A DNA stretch of 64,000 nt from Pictodentalium vernedei (lineage: Eukaryota; Mollusca; Scaphopoda; Dentaliida; Dentaliidae): NCBI GenBank assembly GCA_031216915.1, contig CM062294.1:162209455-162273454 (forward strand), in the 5' to 3' direction. The first letter of the stretch is position 1. Each line of letters begins with the position of its first letter. Under the pieces are notes generated by a model. The model had not been told where the DNA came from and ran no database searches. It saw nothing but the letters and a program-made list of their open reading frames with translations. Positions 46,011 to 57,362 of this stretch are shown in pieces. The position numbers and the translations under genes are program-made.

Positions 46011-47169
46011 GGGGACCATCTCAATACATTCCTCAATCATATCCACCAAAAATATCGCAAATATGTCACAAGCGAATTTCACAATGATGTGTCAAATATG
46101 TGGTGCTTAGCAAACGTTTAGTAGTATTAATGCAGAGTGTTGGGAACATTGGGAGTAATAATGATTTCATCAATAACCACAGATATGAGTGCTCACACCT
46201 TTTTCACTTATCTCATTTTATTGTTGAAATTTTTCACTAAATCAATCTCTAATTAAAGACAATGGATCAATCAAGCTTAATCTCTATATTGCTAATGCAA
46301 AAATCCCTCTATATTGATATATTGAAACCCACAGATTTGTATATCAAAATACTCTATACACACACTAGACACAACAAACAATCAACATGTCACAGACCAA
46401 TTTGTAGCAAACGTTCTCTTATTTGTGTTTCCCACTCATATACGACCATTCACACTTTTGACTTCAGAATGTGCGAATGCAATTATAGTCGTTTGATGGT
46501 TTCACTGGGATTTCCAAAAGCAATCAGCAATACCATGTTAGCTCTGGACGTCCTCTGCCCCCTCACCTGGCCTCACCAAGTGAAAGACAAGAGCATCTCC
46601 ACCTGACAGTGGAATTCGAGACGACCACCACCCTTGGGAAGCGATATTACCTTGTGTGAGAGGACCTCCTCTCACACTGGTCCTCACCCGAGGAAGCCTC
46701 GATCAACTGCCGCTGATGATGAGACGAGAGAGAGAAGGAAATGAGAGAAGAACAGTCCCTCAACCAAGCGTAGGGACGCCCGCCCGATGCTTGGAAGCCT
46801 TGCGAGTAAGGAGAGTTAACGAATGGAAAGTGGATGAAACAGCCACCACTTCCCCCTGTTCCCACTTATCAACACATCCAGCTGCCTGCTCAACCCTCGG
46901 AGCCAGTGGATGTGGACTCTAAGAAGTGCAGTGTATACCTCACCATAGACTTATGTGATATAACCACTCGATAAAGGGTTTTCTCGGCATTACGGGAGAT
47001 TGTATTCTCAATTGGATCTAACATTCTGTGATGATAGTGTACATTATTTGTTATTATTTGTCTTATCTTTTTGTGGTATCCGTTGTTTTAATTTGTGTTA
47101 TGACGTTCTTAGAGAAAGAATCAAAGTAAGATATATCGTTCTTCCTTAAACCCAAAGTAATTTGAAATA
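46011..47169. other. No confident gene; hairpin at 46,654-46,677
   Basis: A G+C-richer patch at about 46,600-46,930 has open frames on both strands but no family motif. GTGTGAGAGGA and TCCTCTCACAC form an 11-bp stem with a 2-base loop. Confidence 0.4.
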
Positions 47170-47282
47170 AATGAAAAGTAATTAATTACTTGTCATGTAA
47201 TTGTAATTACTTTCATTACAATTATTGTAATTGTAATTGATGATTTCGCAAGTAATTGTAATTGTAGTTAATTACTTTTGTC
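47170..47282. repeat. AATTAC/GTAATT low-complexity tract
   Basis: About 110 bp built from GTAATTGTAATT and AATTACTT variants, partly self-complementary. Confidence 0.8.
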
Positions 47283-47426
47283 ATGTAACTGACCTATCCC
47301 TGGGGCCACCATGGTTGGGCCAGGTGTGATAATTTTTTGTTTTAATTGGGAAAAAGTCGCAATATTCCTGACTCTCGTGGCTTTGAGGAAGTCAAAACGA
47401 AACGCCAAAAAATCAAAAACATTTTT

Positions 47427-47508
47427 GGCTTGTGGAACTAGGGTATCAAAACAGGTGTCATGGTGATTCGCAATGACACCCGTTTTCGATACCCTGCTTC
47501 CACAAGCC
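47427..47508. repeat. Hairpin with ~35-bp arms
   Basis: GGCTTGTGGAACTAGGGTAT and GGTGTCAT pair with ATGACACC and ATACCCTGCTTCCACAAGCC around an 11-base centre. Confidence 0.8.
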
Positions 47509-47897
47509 ACAAATTTAATAAGTACGATATAACTCATAACAGAGACTAGATTTCGGTCGACTAGTGATTCTGAGAACTCTCACAATGTAATTAACTCTGT
47601 CTGTGGCACATTCTTTATATGCCCGTCGGGTTATTTTTTGTGCCTGTGTTCTTCTGGAGTATTGTCGCTATCTTCATGATGTTTGTATAATTTATCTCAC
47701 CGACAAATTTGGCACTTTTCCACGACGGGGGTGTTCCCGATTCCTATCGCACCCACGGTGCCACCCCTGTCCGATGCTACCCTCTTCACTACCCTTAACA
47801 CTAGACTTGCACTATTACAATATTATAACTACCAGGTGCTATCTCTACTACCACTGCTACTCCAACTACCATCTATAGAAGTGACATGTCCACTTAA

Positions 47898-48128
47898 TCC
47901 TTTGAACCCCAGCGGCAGCATTGCCGGCCACGAACATGATACGTCATAACGTCATTATATAGGATGGCTGTTCAATACATATTGTGGGGTAGACCAATCA
48001 GTATTTTCAACGTGCAGCCCGAGGCTGCACGTTGAAAATACTGATTGGTCTACCCCAAATAATGAATATGGACTCTTCTAATTGCTACCATTGAACTGTC
48101 ATGGAAGATACCACTAGGGTTCAAAGGG
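47898..48128. repeat. MITE family B, complete copy 2
   Basis: 231 bp between TTAA at 47,894-47,897 and 48,129-48,132. Termini TCCTTTGAACCC and GGGTTCAAAGGG. The centre at about 47,982-48,054 is a near-perfect 70-bp palindrome containing ACCAATCAGTATTTTCAACG and GGCTGCACG. TTAA duplication points again to a piggyBac-type transposase in trans. Confidence 0.85.
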
Positions 48129-48478
48129 TTAAACTTAGCCTTCCAGTATTAATGGTTTCACTGGGTGTCTCCAAAATTATATTATTCAATCAGGCTTAAC
48201 ATATTTTACGCTTTTGACAAAACCTTTCGACGAAAATTGTTGATGGAAGCCTATGCCATGAAATAACAATAAATTAAGATAATTTTACCATGTATAATTT
48301 GCTCACTCTCCCCTGAAAAATCCATGACGGTGAGTGACAGCTGTTGTGAAAGCCGGTTAAATTAATTAGTGAAAGAAGCACTAATATAGTAAAACATACA
48401 TCAAAGTCAAATTGTACCTGAAATCTTCAAACAACTACATGTATATAAAAACATTTGTAAATACAAAATAAACATTAA
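48129..48478. other. No gene seen
   Basis: Between two TTAA-flanked MITEs; no coding motif. Confidence 0.4.
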
Positions 48479-48709
48479 CCCTTTACCTAACATGAAAAGC
48501 AGACGACACTTGCAAAAACAAATTCTTGAATAACTATTTTTTTCCATTTTTTGTCTCAAAAACATAGGTTATGACTCCTCATTGGAACGAGTTCGACCCA
48601 ACGAGTGATCATAACCTATGTTTTTGACACAAACAAGTAAACATAATGTTAATTGGCGATTTTTTGAGAATAGCGCTGGCCGGTTTTGGTCGTTACTTTG
48701 GGTAAAGTG
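48479..48709 (+). repeat. Palindromic piggyBac-like MITE, copy 5
   Basis: TTAA at 48,475-48,478 and 48,710-48,713; CCCTTTACC start and GGTAAAGTG end. The central palindrome has decayed (GAACGAGTTCGACCCAACGA) but AACATAGGTTATGACTCCTC is still clear. Confidence 0.82.
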
Positions 48710-48913
48710 TTAAAAACATAGGCAGATACTGTATAAAAGGCATCACTCAAACAACCATAGATTTTTTCTTTTGCAGAGATCCTTTTGGAGAGTCGGAAGG
48801 AGAGACGTGTGGGGAAAGGGTAAAACTGAATCATTGAAACGCGGAAGTGGTTTGATTGATACTCGGAACAGATAGCGTCTTGCAATCTGATTCAGATGGC
48901 GGGTTTCTAGTCC

Positions 48914-49017
48914 AAACATGGCCCGGAAGTCCGTTATATAAGTTTTTGGTTTGGTACGTCTTTTGAAAGGACGTACCAAACCCAAAACTTATATTACGGA
49001 CTTTCAGGCCATGTTCG
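48914..49017. repeat. Hairpin with ~47-bp arms
   Basis: AACATGGCCCGGAAGTCCGT...GGTACGTC at 48,914-48,960 pairs with 48,970-49,017 (GGACGTACC...ACGGACTTTCAGGCCATGTT). Confidence 0.8.
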
Positions 49018-49480
49018 GGCAAGCGGGTTTCATGCTCCAAATTCAAAGTTTTATATACGTTTTTGGAACAAATTGGTCATTTCCAGTGATAATTCGACTT
49101 GTACTCACCTTGAAGTGATGGTTTGAAAGCCACCATTTTGAGTGATACCGTGAAAGTGAAAATTTCTATATCTTCACAGTGTGGGATACGATTTCTGTCT
49201 TTCCGCAATTTCTTCGATAATCTATCGTTTAGCGTATAATAAAATTGTTTTATCTTGCAACTGCATAACACAACCACGTGATTGATTACGATTTGTTCAC
49301 GTTACTATTTGTAGAACACTGCAAGTTTTCGAGGTACATTTGCAAGGGACCTTGTACGTTTCTTTACACAAAAAGAGAACAAAACACTTCTAAAAAGTAT
49401 AATTATTAAATTATGGAACCACATTGATTTTATGCTTTTATATCTGAGTCACCGGAAACATTGAAGCTGGAACAACAGGC
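49018..49480. other. No gene seen
   Basis: Short frames only. Confidence 0.4.
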
Positions 49481-49785
49481 ACAGTTAAAACTAGAAGTCC
49501 TGTCACAAACTGAGCGCTTATCTAGGTTTGATTACGCGTAGGAATTGCGCGCAATTGCCACATCGAAGGGCATCCGAAGCACGGCGGTTCTCCTGGTTAC
49601 CCATAGCAAACACAGGTAATGTTTGTGCCAATGGACCCCTCCGGGTTACCCGAAGGTCCATTGGCTGAAACAATGCTTGTGCACAGGCCATATGTACATA
49701 ATTTGATAGCCTTACTATGGTCATAAGGCGTGGATTAACGTGCTATTTGTGCGCATTTCTTGACAGGACTTCTAGTTTTAACTGT
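49481..49785. repeat. MITE with 25-bp TIRs and GGACC hairpin core
   Basis: ACAGTTAAAACTAGAAGTCC and TGTCA at 49,481-49,505 is repeated in perfect or near-perfect reverse complement at 49,761-49,785. The centre 49,628-49,680 carries the hairpin CCGGGTTACCCGAAGGTCC plus TTGGCTGAAACA shared with 34,399 and 54,281. Confidence 0.75.
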
Positions 49786-49952
49786 AGTTATACTGTTTAA
49801 GTGTACAGTCGTTTCGGAATGTTGAACATGGACGTTCTTATTAAGTTTATCTCGTGATTACAAAACTTCAAGGCTGTCGCAAACAGTTTCAACCGAAATG
49901 ACAAGTATTTTTATGAGTCTGAAAATGAAATCTCATCAAAAATGCTAGTTGG

Positions 49953-50166
49953 CCCTTTACTCGACGCACACGATATCACAATTTAGTATTTTTAGTTACT
50001 TTAAAAACATATCTTGTGAGCACTCATTGGAACGAGTTCGTCGCTCTCGTTCCCATGAGGGGTAACATGATATGGTTTTGTAGAATTTGTCTCGAAAATA
50101 ATGTTTTTTTTAGCAACTCGGTATGTAAATTACGTGGGAAGATCTTCCGATTTGTTAGACAAAGTG
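49953..50166 (+). repeat. Palindromic piggyBac-like MITE, copy 6
   Basis: CCCTTTACTCGACGC at the left, GAACGAGTTCGTCGCTCTCG in the centre, ATGAGGGGTAACATGATATG and an AGACAAAGTG right end before TTAA (50,167-50,170). Left TTAA mutated. Belongs with copies 1-3 by its ACATGATATGG arm. Confidence 0.75.
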
Positions 50167-50934
50167 TTAACCCTTTGATATGTTTGTACCTGTTAATACG
50201 TACGACATCAAATAGTGCGCTGAACCTTTTGTACGTCTTATGACGTTCGAAATCAAAAAGCACGTTGATACTCTGTGGTCATTTGTTTTATTATTATTTT
50301 TCGATTTTTTTAAAGTTTTAAACTCATATTGCTATTTTCCCCCAAATCCTGCTCAGTGACAACCGTTGAGCCAAATGTTATCGCAGCTTAAAATACTAAT
50401 ATAATCCTACTGTCAAGACTTATTAACTGAGTGAGTTCTAGAAGCCACTACCAGGGCTTTCAAAAAATGAGGATACCAGAGCAAAAGCCAACACTTTCCT
50501 TGCTTATATTTCATATCCAGTCAAACACAAATAATATTTTGTTTATATAAATTTGTTTTATTTTAAATCATTGGAGAGTGCCCGTGGGCACTCTCCAATA
50601 ATTTGTAATAAAACAAGTTTTGAATAACAAATTCAGACCACCAAAATAATCTAGCTCTCAACCAGATAATCACTAATGTGAAATGTATCTTGTTATTTGT
50701 ACTTTCCGACGTTTGACGTCGCATTTTGAAAACCGTTGAAGAAACTGAAGTCCCAATGACGTTTGAATGTCAGGATAATTAAAGTCTCCAAGGGTTAGTC
50801 AAGTTATTACAGTTGAGAATTGTAAATTAAATCTACCATCACCATCACGTTTTTGTTCAATATGTATGAGAGACACACTCGTGTATCTGAGGCTGTATCT
50901 ATACTCGCCAGATATGGCCTTAGAAACAATAGCG
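50167..50934. other. No gene; one hairpin at 50,550-50,620
   Basis: The hairpin arms contain TTGGAGAGTGCCC and GGGCACTCTCCAA, extended by AT-rich arms AAATTTGTTTTATT and AATAAAACAAGTTT. Confidence 0.55.
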
Positions 50935-50953
50935 CGACTCTGATACAATATTT

Positions 50954-51261
50954 ATGTATTTATTTATTGAGGTTTAACGACCTTTTCGACAGCCAGGGTA
51001 ACCTCGTGTCCGACGGCTTTACGGGTGAAGGAAGCCGGAGTACCAGGAGAGAATCACCGAACAGTGGCGAGCAACTGTCGGGCTCCCCAACATACTAACC
51101 CCACGCAAGTAGGAATTAGCATTGGTTGAAGACAAATGCACCACCGACGTGCAGTACGCCTTAGTGCCCCTACATGGGCGATGGGGATGAAGTGTCTTGC
51201 CAAGGGACACAGCGCGGTTACCGCAGGTGGGATTCAGGCTGTACATCTACCTACTGAGTCA
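50954..51261 (-). repeat. SINE copy 2 with 19-bp target-site duplication
   Basis: Minus-strand copy sharing its body with the SINE at 7,778-8,173: GTGTCCCTTGGCAAGACACT, the GGTGGTGCATTTGTCTTCAA block, GGGGAGCCCGACAG and a tail ending AATAAATAAATACATAAATA. It is flanked by CGACTCTGATACAATATTT at 50,935-50,953 and 51,262-51,280, a perfect 19-bp duplication. There is no 5S head; the 5' end reads GACTCAGTAGGTAGATGTAC followed by CCTGAATCCC, more like a tRNA-derived head with A and B boxes. Confidence 0.85.
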
Positions 51262-51280
51262 CGACTCTGATACAATATTT

Positions 51281-51614
51281 TGTACGTAAGCATAATGGTG
51301 ATAATATATAGGCAACAACAAACACACACACACAGATCTACTCTGTGACAGAAACCACTCCCTGATAATTTGGATGTTTTCTATAATCAGCATATCCGGG
51401 ATCGCGCACTCTTCAACCAGCGCATCGCCGTGTTCAAGAAAGCCCACAGAGAATTTGGATCGGATCAAACGGGGTCGTGATTAAGTCGAAATTCTTTGTT
51501 CGCTATCCTCTGCCGAACATTGCAGAAAATCTCACCCATGAAAAAGAAAGCGCGAACATTGAATCTGAAATGCTATTATCGTTTGTGCTGTTTCTCGGTG
51601 CGGTCTTGATTTAG
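51281..51614. other. No gene seen
   Basis: Contains a short (CA)n run at about 51,327. No motif. Confidence 0.4.
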
Positions 51615-51848
51615 CCTTTTACCTAACATGGAAAGCAGACGACACTTGCAAAACAAATTCTTTAAAAACTATTTTTTTTTCATTTTTTGTCTCAAAAACA
51701 TAGGTTATGACCCCTCGTTGGAACGAGCTCGTTCCAACGAGGGGTCATAATCTATGTTTTTGAGACAAAAATTGAAAAAATAATGAAAATTAATTGGCGT
51801 TTTTGAGAATAGCGCTGGCCGTTTTTGGCCGTTACGTTAGGTAAAGGG
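51615..51848 (+). repeat. Palindromic piggyBac-like MITE, copy 7
   Basis: 234 bp; TTAG and CTAA flanks replace TTAA. AACATAGGTTATGACCCCTC and its complement pair around GGAACGAGCTCGTTCC. The AATAGCGCTGGCC segment near the right end matches copies 4 and 5. Confidence 0.83.
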
Positions 51849-53341
51849 CTAAAAGTATTTTATTCATGAAGTCTCCAACCACCGGTGCAAGATATGATGG
51901 AGAAAGAGACCGCTTTTCCGAACGAAGTATTGTATACTACTTAATATTCAGGACCTGTTCCGTGTTCGATATCAAGAACAGATTACCGCGAAAGAGAACT
52001 GAAAGATTTGATATGGCATATCATTCAAACGCGAAAATACAGAGCGTAAAATGACGCAATGAGGCAGGGGTCTGTGTGAAAAGTGTGCAGTGCCGACATG
52101 AAACACTAACAGTGTGTTTTTGTATAACCTTGCTTATTGGAGCTACTGTTTCAGGAGATCCCTCGAGGGTCCCGTCTTTTGTTTGCATTGGGTATTGTTT
52201 TGTGGGAACATTTGCATTGAATGAACTGAGTACAATCAATCACAATCAGTGAATCTACAGTACGGCGGTCGTCGTGGAAAGATCAAAATCCACGCGCGGG
52301 AAATATTTCCACGCTTGCGTTAATAGTGAATCTCCAACATAAAACAATGGAATCTGCTCCAAATGTTCAGTGAATGAAGCACTGGGTAGGACCCGGTGCT
52401 TCTACCATTAAACATTTGCAGAAAACTACAGATAACTGATTGAGAAAAGCACCCGTGGGCAACTCTGGGCTTGCGTGGATTTTGATCATTCCACGGCAGC
52501 TGTATTGTAGACGGGAAACGTTATGGAAAACAGGTTTATGTTGACCCAGGAAACGCATGTCTGTTCAAGCTTTCAATTAGATTAGGATATGTAATCTCAA
52601 ATGTATCTGCGCGGTGACAACATGCATCTATAAAAGAACATTGAATGTGGAAAATTTGTTTCAAGCACACTTGACGTGCTCATTAATTCGCATCTTATGT
52701 CCATTTTAATGATATTGATTGTAACATTTATTATTACCACTTTTGCGGGCGTTCCTAGCACATTAACGATGTTTTGCCGGGCGTTGAAACCTCGTAATGC
52801 TCAACAAGTACAAGTCATGTGACATGGTGGGGCGTTATTGACTATAACAGCCCAACACGTCAATAACAGCCCGACACGTCTAAATATAGCCAATGACGTC
52901 ACATCTCTCAGCCAATCAACAATATTTTTCCCAGATTTCCATTTGGATCGAAATTCAATTCGGATTTTTTTTAATTTGTGAACACAATTAACACATTTGT
53001 TTCAAGTGTTTCTCTTTGTGTTACGGATAGATAATGTATCAAATGTAGGAAGCGATACACGCAAGGTAAGTGATGATATCTTTGATGAATGAACTCCTTG
53101 CCTAAAGTTCGCATTTCGAACATATTTTTCATCATCTAACTTCCCAAATTTCGCAGTAGATTCATCAGACGATAGTTAGGTTACCCGGTTTGTTTGTCAA
53201 CAAAGCAAACGATGGTGTCGATGTTTTTTTTTTTAATTCTAAAACGTCAAACTTCATTTATTTATCTTATTTCCCATATAATTTAATTGTAATATCCCCG
53301 ATGTACGAAAGTGGCAATAATAGAAATAACATGACTTTGTC
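51849..53341. other. No gene; one MITE-like inverted repeat at 52,254-52,511
   Basis: The inverted repeat has TCTACA at its ends and arms CGTGGAAAGATCAAAATCC (52,273) and the complement at 52,473-52,495. Elsewhere only short frames. Confidence 0.5.
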
Positions 53342-53484
53342 GGGCATTACAGTGTATCAACGGCTCAACAGAAAGAGTTAACAGTCCTTGAGCTTATTTG
53401 CGGCCCTCGACTTCGTCGCGGGTCGCTAATAAACTCTTGGGCTGTTAACCATTTCTGTCGAGCCGTTAATACACTGTAAAGCCC
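53342..53484. repeat. Palindrome with ~65-bp arms
   Basis: GGGCATTACAGTGTATCAAC at the left pairs with GTTAATACACTGTAAAGCCC at the right; inner arms AACAGAAA and TTAACAG... also pair. A short loop lies near 53,410. Confidence 0.8.
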
Positions 53485-54433
53485 TTCAAAATCATGTTAT
53501 TGTTATATTAACCATTTCATATCTAGCACGCCAGATGATATAATCTGAATCTGATATAATACTGTGTACGGCGAATTGACCGAATCCGTTCCTCATTTGA
53601 AGGTAGATTCTATAAAGATTTAGTCCTACATCTCAGTGCAGCTGTGGGGTTAAGGTATTACAGATTCTCACCGATTTATTGTTCATGTTCTTTTCTTCTC
53701 GCCCAACGCCATTTTTGTACGCTCACCAAGTTTGGGAAGGGGGATAAAGTCTAAGAAAAGAGGAAATAATCCATTTAACTCTTTGCATGCTACTAGCAGA
53801 TATTCCTGCCCAGCACAGGGTTTCTCATGTTACTGAAATAAATATAATTGGGGCACATTTAATCATATCACCCTACCCCAGCCCCCTGTAAATTGAATGG
53901 ATTCTTTCTCATTAATTATTTCTTGTCACATTTCGATAAACTTGCAATTACTCAGTGGGTTAAGAGAAAAAGTCTTGAAGAGATGTTTTAATGGCACATA
54001 CTGACACTGCATCTCTCCATTAAGACAATATTCAGTCACGAAGATCAATATCTCCGACAATGTTCACTTATTTTCTTTGACTGTAAATTGGTTTTTCAAA
54101 TGAACACTTGTGTTTGTGAAGTACATTTGAATTTCCCTAAACGGTTTCAAAAACTGAACGTGTTTGTATTTAAATTACGTGATGAGGTGGCTAACAATAT
54201 AGCCTACTGAGCAGAGCCTGCATCCACACTATAGCAACAACATTCTGCGAACATACACGAAAGCAGAAGGCAGTGTCCGCCAATAGGCCTCCAGGTTGAA
54301 CCCGGAGGTCCCTGGGCTAAAACTGTTCTTGTATTTTTTGTCTTCTTTCCAAGAGAATCTTATTTTGTTCTGCGGGGTATATAGTGGTTTGTGGTTCTCC
54401 GATGTCTAAGTAACATACATATTTAAATTTTAA
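53485..54433. other. No gene; third GGACC hairpin at 54,281-54,330
   Basis: GGCCTCCAGGTTGAACCCGG and AGGTCCCTGGGCTAAAAC is a diverged form of the hairpin core at 34,399 and 49,628. No TIRs found around it. Confidence 0.5.
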
Positions 54434-54546
54434 CCCTTTGATCCCGAGAGGCCAGTTGTTTGGCCAAGAAACACGGTACGTCATACTTTCATTAAGCAGA
54501 ATGGCTGCTAAGTGAATGTGTGGGGTAGACTATAGTAATAAGGGAA
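54434..54546 (+). repeat. MITE family B, other half
   Basis: After TTAA (54,430-54,433), CCCTTTGATCCCGAGAGGCC then ACGGTACGTCATAC, AGAATGGCTG and GTGTGGGGTAGAC match the left half of 47,898-48,128. It stops at the central palindrome. Confidence 0.75.
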
Positions 54547-54905
54547 GGCACTTGGGCGTAAACATTTAACACTGAAACCTCCATTGACATTGGTTCGCCA
54601 GAGAAAATCCAAACCTAGAAGGAATTGGGCGTAAACATTTAACACTGAAAATTCCCATAGACATTTTTTTCGCCAGAGTGCCATCGGCCGATGGCAGTCT
54701 GGAGACAAAACATGTCTATGGGAATTTTCAGTGTTAAATTTTTACGCTCAATTCCTTTCACGTCAATTTTTATGCCAAATTCAAAATCTATGGGAATTTT
54801 TAGTGTTAAATTTGTAACCCCAATTCATTCTATGTCTAGATTTTCTCTGCCGAACCAATGTTTTCAGTGTTAATTGTTTACTCCCGAGTGCCTTCACCTC
54901 TTAGC
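54547..54905. repeat. Large palindromic element with internal repeats
   Basis: Centre TGCCATCGGCCGATGGCA at 54,679-54,696. Arms pair at the outside (AAGGCACTTGGG with CCGAGTGCCTTC) and inside. The unit TAAACATTTAACACTGAAAA with CCATAGACAT occurs about five times in both orientations. Confidence 0.75.
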
Positions 54906-54949
54906 ACTGATTTCCCCATATGCAATCCTGGAGACACTCTGGCGTAATT

Positions 54950-56165
54950 GCAACATTTTATTCCAAACGTGTTTTAGGATATCTTGTTTCTTATTCTCTA
55001 GTTTTTGGAAAAGCAAAGAAGAAAAAACAAAATGAAGAAAACTTGATGGCACACGTTGTTGTTAATGATATATATAACTTTCTTAAAAGCTCCCAAGAAT
55101 ACAGCTACACTGATGATGAAGAACCCGCAGTTAGCCCAGATGAAAACCTTGACCACCCACTGAACATGAAAATAACCAGCACTGAAATATTGAATGCAAT
55201 AAACAGTCTCACGACAAATAAATCCGGTAGTTGTGATCATATATTAAATGAACATATTAAGGCCACTGCTAACCTCATGCTGCCCATTTATGAACTTTTC
55301 TTTAATATTATTTTGGAAACTGGGTTTTTTTCCTGATGCGTGGCTGACTGGCATTGTGTCTCCAGTATACAAAAACAAGGGGGATCCTTTACAACCTGAA
55401 AACACCAGGCCTATCACAGTCTTCAGCTGTCTTGGTAAACTTTTTACAAAAATTCTGAATAAACGGCTAAACGATTACGTTGAACTAAACAATTTGCTTG
55501 GTGAAACACAGACTGGATTTAGGAAAGGCTACTCTACCCAAGACAATATTATGTCCTTATACTTTATCTCAGAAATAACAAAACTTCTCGGAAAAAAACT
55601 GTATTGTACATTCATCAATTTTAAACAAGCAGTTCACACCATTTGGCGGGTAGGTCTATGAAAAAAACTATTGGCATTGGGGGTCGACGGGAAAATCCTG
55701 AGGACTATAATAAACATGTATAAAGGAATTAAATCCAAACTAAAAGTTGAAAACGAACTATCTGAGAATTGTTACCCCACGATGGGCGTTAGGCAAGGGG
55801 GAAAGTTGCCAGGTCGACATTGTACGATAATTACAGATTACTCGATCACAACTTAGAAATGACAGATGTCTTTACCCTTGTTAAATTTATCACATCTAAT
55901 CATCACCTGCCGATTAACACAGGTCGATGGGAAAATATCCCAAGACAAGACCGCATTTGTAAGCTTTGCCCAATGGGAAAGGTTAGAGACGAGTATCACT
56001 ACGTTATGGAATGACAAAGGTTATACGATGAAAGAAAAATGTACTTACCCTCCTTTACGCATAAACGTCCTTCGGCTTTTAAATACAGAGAGCTCTTCTC
56101 AACTAAAAATATTACAATCCTTCATAAATTATGCCAATTTATTAGAGTTGTTAATGTTATGACAA
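54950..56165 (+). pseudogene. RTE-like LINE ORF2 with internal deletion
   Basis: Frames in order: ITSTEILNAINSLTTNKSGS (55,170-55,230), one shift at about 55,328 in a T run, FFPDAWLTGIVSPVYKNKGD, RPITVFSCLGKLFTKILNKR, TGFRKGYSTQDN, LYCTFINFKQAVHTIW (the catalytic FIDF reads FINF), ALGVDGKILRTIINMYKG, MGVRQGGKL (about 55,780-55,805), then directly ITSNHHLPINTGRWENI and ICKLCPMGKVRDEYHYVMEC (about 55,880-56,010). RT from the YADD block to the thumb is deleted. The motif set is that of the same broad LINE group as 43,561-46,010. Confidence 0.8.
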
Positions 56166-57024
56166 GATGAGCATTATACATAACATGCACGAATCCACCA
56201 GTCTTTTCCCCGTTGGTATCTCAGTTTTAATTTTGGTGATATGCGCAGTATAAAACCCATCCAACCCCAGTCAGAAATCTAAGGGGACACGTTAATTGTG
56301 AATATCAAATTTTCTTTCCCCGGTCTGCAGCGGACATAGGGTATATGAGACATAGTACCTGCGTACCTACCTTATCGTGATATGTTGAAGATGGTGCCCT
56401 TTAAAGCATCCTTGTTTTCGTCTAATTTCCTTCTCCTAATGGTGTTTGAGCGAGGGGTGTTCCATTTCAAACTAACGTTTAAATCTGACAGTTGTTAGAT
56501 TATAGGTAACGATAAAGTATCTCTAAGTTATGATCAATTTATGGTGAATTTTAAATCGAGTAGAGGTACATTGGGGGTCTCTACAGTCTTGTGGCTCACC
56601 ATATCGTCGGATGGGGGCTAGAGTTTTCTATGTCACAGTTGGACATCGATCACTCTAGTGACCAAGCGATGCAATGTCGAAAAGTGAAATGCTGAATAGC
56701 TACTCGCGGACGTGGTCGTGCCACTGGAGTCGACGCAGTGAGTCGACTCCTGCGACATCCTGCAACTGTGGTTTCAGGCTGGAAGAGGTTTCAGTTTCTG
56801 GATATGTTCTGATATTTTATCGATTTCTGTTGGAGTGGGTTTTATACTGGGGATGAGTCTTGCTGCCTTTTGGCATACCCTTCTTCTATTTATACTTAGT
56901 AATATATAACAATTTATACTGACTGCTATACAATATACTTTAATGTACACACACATACATACCTCTCATACCGCTTTTGTGGTCAAGGAGAGTGAATAAA
57001 GATTTGATTTGATTTGATTTGTAG
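56166..57024. other. No confident gene; LINE-type tail at 56,990-57,022
   Basis: AATAAAGATTTGATTTGATT and two further TTGAT units is a simple-repeat 3' tail as seen in CR1/RTE/L2 elements, on the plus strand. It may be the tail of the 54,950 LINE or of another copy. Confidence 0.5.
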
Positions 57025-57059
57025 AACTTTCTGTGACAGTTGTTTCAGATGTAAACTAT

Positions 57060-57353
57060 TTAAGATTATATGATTGTCTATCAACTTTTCATTGGCGAAC
57101 AACAATCACTCACAGAATGGGTGAGGGAACTGTGTCTCTCTTTCTGAGACTTTTGAAATGTGTTTGCAAAACAATCTTCTGATAACTGTTTTCGCCCCAA
57201 CATTTCTTTCTCTATTCTTTTGTGTTCGTCTTCCAGTCGCTTATTCCATTCGTTATCAGATATTTCCCCGGTCCTCCACTTTTATAAACTTCTTGATCAA
57301 GAGAGAATTTTACATTCATTTTTCATGGAAGAAGAAAAGATGAACACATGAAA
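57060..57353 (-). pseudogene. Unknown small protein of the Polinton-like block (copy 1)
   Basis: From an ATG near 57,330 MNVKFSLDQEVYKSGGPGK is followed, after a shift, by ISDNEWNKRLEDEHKRIEKE, MLGRKQLSED and SQKERHSSLTHSVSDCC. The SQKERHxSLTH segment recurs on the plus strand at about 57,981. The protein is charged and helical with no known domain. Upstream on its strand lies TATAAAAAG (57,371-57,363). Confidence 0.4.
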
Positions 57354-57362
57354 TGTTTACTG

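Noticed and set aside
27560-51850. CRISPR-like array from repeated palindromes
   Set aside because: Copies are kilobases apart, TTAA-flanked and in eukaryotic context; they are MITEs.
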